Source: Alphaproteobacteria bacterium (GTDB lineage: Bacteria > Pseudomonadota > Alphaproteobacteria > UBA6615). Taken from it: DNA of 64,000 nucleotides. The stretch lies in assembly GCA_011087645.1 (NCBI GenBank), contig JAALLF010000001.1, forward strand, positions 1-64,000, given 5' to 3'. Within the stretch, counting starts at the first letter, position 1; every line of letters begins with the position of its first letter. Below the pieces are notes generated by a model. That model worked only from the letters and a program-made list of their open reading frames with translations. It searched no databases and was not told the DNA's origin. Of this stretch, positions 60,070-64,000 are shown piece by piece. The position numbers were made by a program, and so were the translations under genes.

Positions 60070-61088
60070 GCCGAACCTCCATCTGCCCATACATCGGTTG
60101 CGATAACGTCCGGCGACGGGGGTGGCGACGCCTGGGCCGCCTCGGACGCTTCGTCGACGCGCCGTAGTACGTCTTCTTCCATGGCGACCACATCGGCCTC
60201 AGCAATACCAAAGTCGAGCAGGCGTTGGCGGTACATCGGGATCGGGTCACGCTCGAGCCATGCATCCAGTTCACCATCGGGTCGATAAGCGCCCGGGTCA
60301 GCACGCGAATGGCCACTATGGCGATAGGTCTTGGCCTCGATCAGCGAGGGGCCATCACCGGCCCGCGCCTTGGCAAAGGCCGTCTGCGCCACCCGGTAGA
60401 CCGCGTCGGCATCGTTACCGTCGACGATGATCGAGTCTAACCCATAGGCAGACGCCCGATCGGCGGCGGGGTGTTCGACCGCCGTCACATCGCCGATCGG
60501 CGTGTATTCCATGTAGAGGTTGTTTTCGCATACGAACACGACGGGCAGCTTCCAAACTTGCGCCATGTTGAGCGCCTCGTGGAAGGCGCCGATATTGGTC
60601 GTGCCATCGCCGAAGAAGCATGTCGTAACCTGATCGCTACCACGGTATTGGGCCGACCAAGCCGCGCCGACGGCGATCGGCAGATGGGCGCCGATAATCG
60701 CATAGGACCCCATGGCGCCGTGCTCGACACTTGTCAGATGCATCGAACCGCCCTTGCCACCCAGCAGACCGCATTCGCGGCCCATCAGCTCGCCGAGGAC
60801 ACCGGTCATCGACGCGCCGCGCACCAGCGTGTGGTTGTGACCACGATAAGTACAGAAGGTATAGTCGTCGGTCTGCATGGCGCCGCCAAAGCCTGACGCG
60901 ATGGCCTCTTGGCCTAAACCTAGATGGCTGGTGCCTTTGATCAGGTTCTGGAAGAACAGATCGTTAGCGCGCTGCTCCACCTGACGGCATTCGAGCTGAA
61001 GCCGCCATAATTCCATCCGCGTCGTCTCGCCGATATCGTCGTTCGCCAAATCGACGGCCGGAGATTTTTTTGCAGGCTTTTTCGCCAA
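60057..61088 (-). CDS. 2-oxo acid/acetoin dehydrogenase E1 component, alpha subunit
   Basis: A 343-residue thiamine-diphosphate enzyme. FFGDGTTNIGAFHEALNMA and VVFVCENN form the GDG(X)nNN cofactor motif; TYRHSGHSRADPGAY near residue 270 has the phospho-loop. GGKGGSMHLTSVEHGAMG is typical of the acetoin-dehydrogenase/pyruvate E1-alpha group. A TTG at 61088 is the likely start since GGGAGG sits just upstream; an in-frame TTG at 61103 is the alternative. First of the E1-alpha, E1-beta, E2 run. It lies 120 bases downstream of the M24 peptidase gene. Confidence 0.88.
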   Translation of the reverse strand: MAKKPAKKSPAVDLANDDIGETTRMELWRLQLECRQVEQRANDLFFQNLIKGTSHLGLGQEAIASGFGGAMQTDDYTFCTYRGHNHTLVRGASMTGVLGELMGRECGLLGGKGGSMHLTSVEHGAMGSYAIIGAHLPIAVGAAWSAQYRGSDQVTTCFFGDGTTNIGAFHEALNMAQVWKLPVVFVCENNLYMEYTPIGDVTAVEHPAADRASAYGLDSIIVDGNDADAVYRVAQTAFAKARAGDGPSLIEAKTYRHSGHSRADPGAYRPDGELDAWLERDPIPMYRQRLLDFGIAEADVVAMEEDVLRRVDEASEAAQASPPPSPDVIATDVWADGGSAWRN

Positions 61089-61210
61089 AGCGCCCTCCCT
61101 CAACTCAAGTTATGTTCGGCCTCGCCGGTGCGTTCCAGCAAGCCCGTTTACCTCGCATATGGACATTGGCCCATGGATCCGCCGTTGTCGTCGCCCGCGC
61201 GGCAGTGCCC

Positions 61211-62512
61211 TTAGTATTTGTGTGTAATCGGCAACTCTTCGGCCGGATACAGGGTAATCACCCGGCAGCCCTTATCGGTGACGATCACTTCTTCCTCAAT
61301 GCGCGCCGCCGACATGCCATCGGTCGCCGGACAGTAAGTCTCCAGCGCGAAGACCATGCCGGTTTTGATCTCCAGCGGATGATCGAACGACACCAGACGG
61401 CTAATCACCGGACGCTCGTGCAGGTTAAGCCCCAACCCGTGACCGAACTGCAGACCGAAGGCCTCCATCTCATTGGCCATGCCGAATTCCTCGGCCTTCG
61501 GCCAAATCGCTGCGATCTGGTCGGTGGTGGTGCCCGGTTTGACCAGCTCGATCGCCGCGTCGATCCATTCGCGCGCCTGCTTGTAGGCGTCTTCCTGCGC
61601 CACGGAGGCGCGGCCGACGGCAAACGTACGATAATAGCAGGTGCGATACCCGTTGTAGGACTGGATGATATCGAAGAACGCCTGATCGCCGGGCCGCAAG
61701 ATGCGGTCGGTGAAGTTATGGGGATGGGGCGAGCAGCGTTCGCCGGAAATGGCGTTGATCGCCTCGACGTCGTCGGAGCCCAGCTCGTAGAGCTTCTTGT
61801 TGGCCAGCGCGACGATGTCGGATTCCCGCACCCCCGGCTTCAGCTCTTCCTGGATCATATGATAAGTGCCGTCGACCATCGCCGCGGCTTGGTTGAGTAG
61901 GATCAGTTCGTCTTGGCTCTTTATCTCGCGGGCATCCAGCATCAACTGCTGACCGTCGACGATGTTGATGCCGACACGCTCTAGCTCGCGCATCATCGGC
62001 GGTTCGATCATGTCGACACCGACCGGCTGATCGGCGACCCCCTCTTCCACCAGGATCGCTTTAATTTCTTCCGCATGGCCGCGCATCAGCCCGGCCGACG
62101 GCGGCACCATGCCGCGCATGCCGAGAAGCCCGGCGCGACAATGGTCGGGCTTGAGCCACGGCGCGTAGAGGCGGTGGTGAACCGCAGCCGAACCGAAGTC
62201 CCAAACATAGGGATCGCCATTGCCGGTGAGCAGCGAAAAGCGGGTCATCTTGTCCCGCGACCACTCACCGATAACGGTGCTGGTCATGTAGCGGATGTTA
62301 TTGTTGTCGAAACTCAACATGGCGCCGAGGTCGGAACCAGCCAGCGTCGCGCGCAGCCGGGCTAACCGGTATTCGTGCAGGCGCTGAAAATTTACCCGTT
62401 CCTCGAAGTCGACATTACCGTGTCCCGGCGCGGGGACCGCCCGGTCCCAAATATGTCCCGGATCGATATCGTCGGGATGCAGAATGCCCGAATTCTCGCC
62501 GTTCGCCGCCAT
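61211..62512 (-). CDS. M24 family metallopeptidase / creatinase-like (Xaa-Pro peptidase fold)
   Basis: A 433-residue protein. The N-terminal domain is a creatinase_N fold; the C-terminal pita-bread domain begins near residue 180 and includes FGHGLGLNLHERPV, an active-site histidine region. The usual metal-ligand sequence of five residues (D-D-H-E-E) is partly altered: FDIIQSYNGYRT holds the first aspartate and the second appears to be replaced. So the protein may be a non-peptidase relative (creatinase or DMSP lyase DddP-type). DddP-type lyases share this fold and length; this is only a possibility. ATG 62512 with GGGGGAGAGG upstream is chosen. The 306 bases from here to the GroEL gene have no other gene. 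Confidence 0.75.
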   Translation of the reverse strand: MAANGENSGILHPDDIDPGHIWDRAVPAPGHGNVDFEERVNFQRLHEYRLARLRATLAGSDLGAMLSFDNNNIRYMTSTVIGEWSRDKMTRFSLLTGNGDPYVWDFGSAAVHHRLYAPWLKPDHCRAGLLGMRGMVPPSAGLMRGHAEEIKAILVEEGVADQPVGVDMIEPPMMRELERVGINIVDGQQLMLDAREIKSQDELILLNQAAAMVDGTYHMIQEELKPGVRESDIVALANKKLYELGSDDVEAINAISGERCSPHPHNFTDRILRPGDQAFFDIIQSYNGYRTCYYRTFAVGRASVAQEDAYKQAREWIDAAIELVKPGTTTDQIAAIWPKAEEFGMANEMEAFGLQFGHGLGLNLHERPVISRLVSFDHPLEIKTGMVFALETYCPATDGMSAARIEEEVIVTDKGCRVITLYPAEELPITHKY

Positions 62513-62721
62513 GCTTGACCTCTCCCCCGGCCTAGCTTGCCTAGACCAATATTTTTTCTTCGAAACCCGCCACAAACCGCCCGTATTAGGCCGCTGCAGC
62601 CGGTTCGCTAACCTTTTCAGTCGGCGTCGGGCGTGTCAATTCAAAAACCCGCTGACCCCGCCGTCTATTCTGTCGCCCCCAACATTTCACACCCTCCATC
62701 GTGAACCGCCGCGTTGACCCC

Positions 62722-62755
62722 TTGTCAAATATGAGTTAGCGACGATTTGTCAAAT
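62722..62755. promoter_or_regulatory. Direct repeats TTGTCAAAT before the GroEL paralogue
   Basis: TTGTCAAAT occurs at 62722-62730 and 62747-62755, 25 bases apart (about two to two and a half helical turns), 65-97 bases before the chaperonin start. It could be a regulator-binding pair. No CIRCE element (TTAGCACTC-N9-GAGTGCTAA) is present. Confidence 0.35.
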
Positions 62756-62778
62756 GTTCGGGGTGAACCCGAAGCGGT

Positions 62779-62796
62779 CCTGGCAATCACGCCAGG
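62779..62796 (+). promoter_or_regulatory. Hairpin in the leader of the GroEL paralogue
   Basis: CCTGGC-AATCAC-GCCAGG, with possible extension by GTCC/GGAC, lies 23 bases before the GTG start and borders the putative ribosome site. It might affect translation. Confidence 0.4.
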
Positions 62797-62818
62797 CAGG
62801 GACGGAAGTGGGCTCAAG

Positions 62819-64000
62819 GTGACGGACGCAAAAATCGTATTTGGCAGCGCGGCGCGCGCGCAGATGATGCGCGGCGCCGATGCCATGGCCAATGCGGTTA
62901 AGGTGACGCTGGGCCCGCGCGGCCGCAATGTGCTGCTGGAAACTGACTTCGAAGCGCCGGAGGTCACCAAGGATGGCGCCGCGGTCGCCGCGCGCATCGA
63001 ATTTGCCGACACGTTCGCCAATATGGGTGCGCGCTTCCTACGCCAGGTGGCTATGGAAACCGGCGCCAAGGCCGGCGACGGCGCCTCAACCGCCACCCTG
63101 CTCGCCAATTCCATTCTACGTGGCGGCGTGCACGCGGTCGGCGCCGACTTGGGCGCGCTGGGCGTCAAACGCGGCATCGAACTGGCGGTCGAAACGGTGG
63201 TCTCCCACATTAAGTCGACAGCGACTCCAATCGCCGACAACCAGCAAATCAAACAGATCGCGACCATCACCGCCAATGGCGACGAGAAAGTCGGCCAACT
63301 CATTGCCGACGCAGTCGCGGCAACCGGCGAGCATGGCGAAATATTAGTCGAGGCTGGCCGGGCAACCGACGACCGGCTGGAGACCATCAGCGGCATGTAT
63401 TTCGACCGCGGTTACGTCTCGCGCGCCTTTGTCACCGACGAGACAAATCTAAGCGCCGAACTGCGCAAACCCCTCATACTGATCTACGGCAAAAAGATAT
63501 CGAGCCTCGATGGATTCATGCCGTTCCTCGACCGGGCGATCGACGAAAAGCGCCCGCTGCTCATCATTGCCGAAGACGTCGAACACGAGGCACTGACCAC
63601 TTTGGTCGTCAATCGGCAGGAGGGCGGGCTCAAGGTTGTCGCGGTTAAGGCGCCGGGTTTCTCCGACCATCGCCGCGAGGCCTTGGAGGATTTGGCGATC
63701 CTCACCGGCGCAAAGGTCGTACTCGGCGAGCCCGGATTGGATTTGGTCGATGCGACACCCGACGTCATGGGGCGCGCGCAATCGGTGCGGGTGACGGTAG
63801 ATAAAACCACGATTATCGGCGGTGGCGGCGCGGCCGATGACGTTCAGACCCGCTGCAAACAGCTGCGTTACACAATGAAAAGAACCAAATCCGACCAGGA
63901 ACGTAGAACTCTGCGCCGACGTCTCGCCAAGCTGACCAGCACCATCGCCTTCATTCATGTCGGCGGCTTCACCGAGACCGAGATTCAAGAGCGTAAAGGC
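62819..64000 (+). CDS. groL: Chaperonin GroEL paralogue (partial, runs off the window end)
   Basis: A reading frame of 394 codons without a stop, open at the window edge. It covers the equatorial, intermediate and apical domains of a type I chaperonin: KVTLGPRGRNV, VTKDGAAVA, GDGASTAT (Asp87 as in E. coli), FDRGYVSRAF, PLLIIAEDVEHEALTTLVVN and KAPGFSDHRREALEDLAILTG. Several places depart from ordinary GroEL: GDGTTTAT is GDGASTAT, apical SPYF is SRAF, and the stretch after IQ..R reads CKQLRYTMKRTKSDQERRTL. No groES precedes it. So this is probably an extra, specialised copy, not the essential one. Start is a GTG with GGAAG ten bases upstream. The rest of the gene lies beyond 64000. Confidence 0.85.
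   Translation, partial: MTDAKIVFGSAARAQMMRGADAMANAVKVTLGPRGRNVLLETDFEAPEVTKDGAAVAARIEFADTFANMGARFLRQVAMETGAKAGDGASTATLLANSILRGGVHAVGADLGALGVKRGIELAVETVVSHIKSTATPIADNQQIKQIATITANGDEKVGQLIADAVAATGEHGEILVEAGRATDDRLETISGMYFDRGYVSRAFVTDETNLSAELRKPLILIYGKKISSLDGFMPFLDRAIDEKRPLLIIAEDVEHEALTTLVVNRQEGGLKVVAVKAPGFSDHRREALEDLAILTGAKVVLGEPGLDLVDATPDVMGRAQSVRVTVDKTTIIGGGGAADDVQTRCKQLRYTMKRTKSDQERRTLRRRLAKLTSTIAFIHVGGFTETEIQERKG

Noticed and set aside
62771..62815. Possible 4.5S (signal recognition particle) RNA
   Set aside because: The hairpin and GGAAG resemble it superficially, but the GGTCAGG...GGAAGCAGCC core is absent and the gene start follows at once.
1..64000. tRNA and rRNA genes
   Set aside because: No T-loop/D-loop pair or rRNA core was seen when reading both strands; this was by eye only.

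Overview
The window looks like a chromosomal segment of a GC-rich, probably free-living alphaproteobacterium. The basis is codon usage, many tightly packed operons with ATGA/GTGA overlaps, a TRAP transporter, many CoA-linked catabolic genes, and short palindromic repeats of a type common in that class. An order close to Rhodospirillales is a guess; no rRNA, tRNA or taxonomic marker is present to settle it.

Layout. 1-3.9 kb: ArsC-like reductase, ketopantoate-reductase-like protein, Bcr/CflA-type exporter and an arylformamidase-like hydrolase. 3.9-9.7 kb: a sugar cassette on the + strand (GT2 glycosyltransferase, CDP-glucose 4,6-dehydratase, sugar C-methyltransferase, 3,5-epimerase-like cupin, SDR sugar reductase) followed by a flippase-like membrane protein. 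It looks like synthesis and transfer of a C-methyl-branched deoxysugar for a surface glycan. 9.7-18 kb: LysE exporter, a minus-strand hydantoinase/oxoprolinase A-B plus SDR operon, then a plus-strand hydrolase/hydratase/alcohol dehydrogenase run. 18.1-21.9 kb: an aminoglycoside-phosphotransferase-fold kinase next to an ACAD10/11-type acyl-CoA dehydrogenase, an SDR and a hotdog thioesterase, resembling the two-protein system that removes 4-hydroxy groups from acyl-CoAs. 21.9-29.5 kb: a TRAP transporter (M, Q, P) divergent from a second hydantoinase A-B pair whose B subunit carries a C-terminal zinc-ribbon-like module. 29.6-35.3 kb: a lone ABC permease, then a minus-strand enoyl-CoA hydratase / acyl-CoA dehydrogenase / acyl-CoA ligase / hydrolase operon ending in a clear terminator.

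35.3-48.7 kb: a DUF2786-like protein, a candidate small RNA with its own -10 box and terminator, an SDR, homogentisate dioxygenase behind a perfect 20-bp palindrome, a secreted protein of unknown function, DUF3105 and DUF2339 membrane proteins, an epoxide-hydrolase-like enzyme, a sulfotransferase, an FAH-family enzyme, a CocE-like hydrolase and a glyoxalase-fold protein. 48.7-56.2 kb: a cupin, then a type I secretion operon of two different ABC half-transporters and an HlyD adaptor, followed by its likely RTX substrate. 56.3-64 kb: a YciI protein, a hydroxyisobutyrate-dehydrogenase-like enzyme, E2 (with a duplicated subunit-binding domain), E1-beta and E1-alpha of a 2-oxo-acid/acetoin dehydrogenase, an M24 peptidase, and the start of a divergent GroEL paralogue that runs off the window end.

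The observations most worth a second look are the candidate anti-Shine-Dalgarno-type small RNA at 35987-36134, the paired ABC exporter whose nucleotide-binding motifs are unevenly degraded, the kinase/ACAD pair, the E2 with two tandem E1/E3-binding domains, and the orphan GroEL. No tRNA, rRNA, CRISPR array, IS transposase or phage gene was seen.
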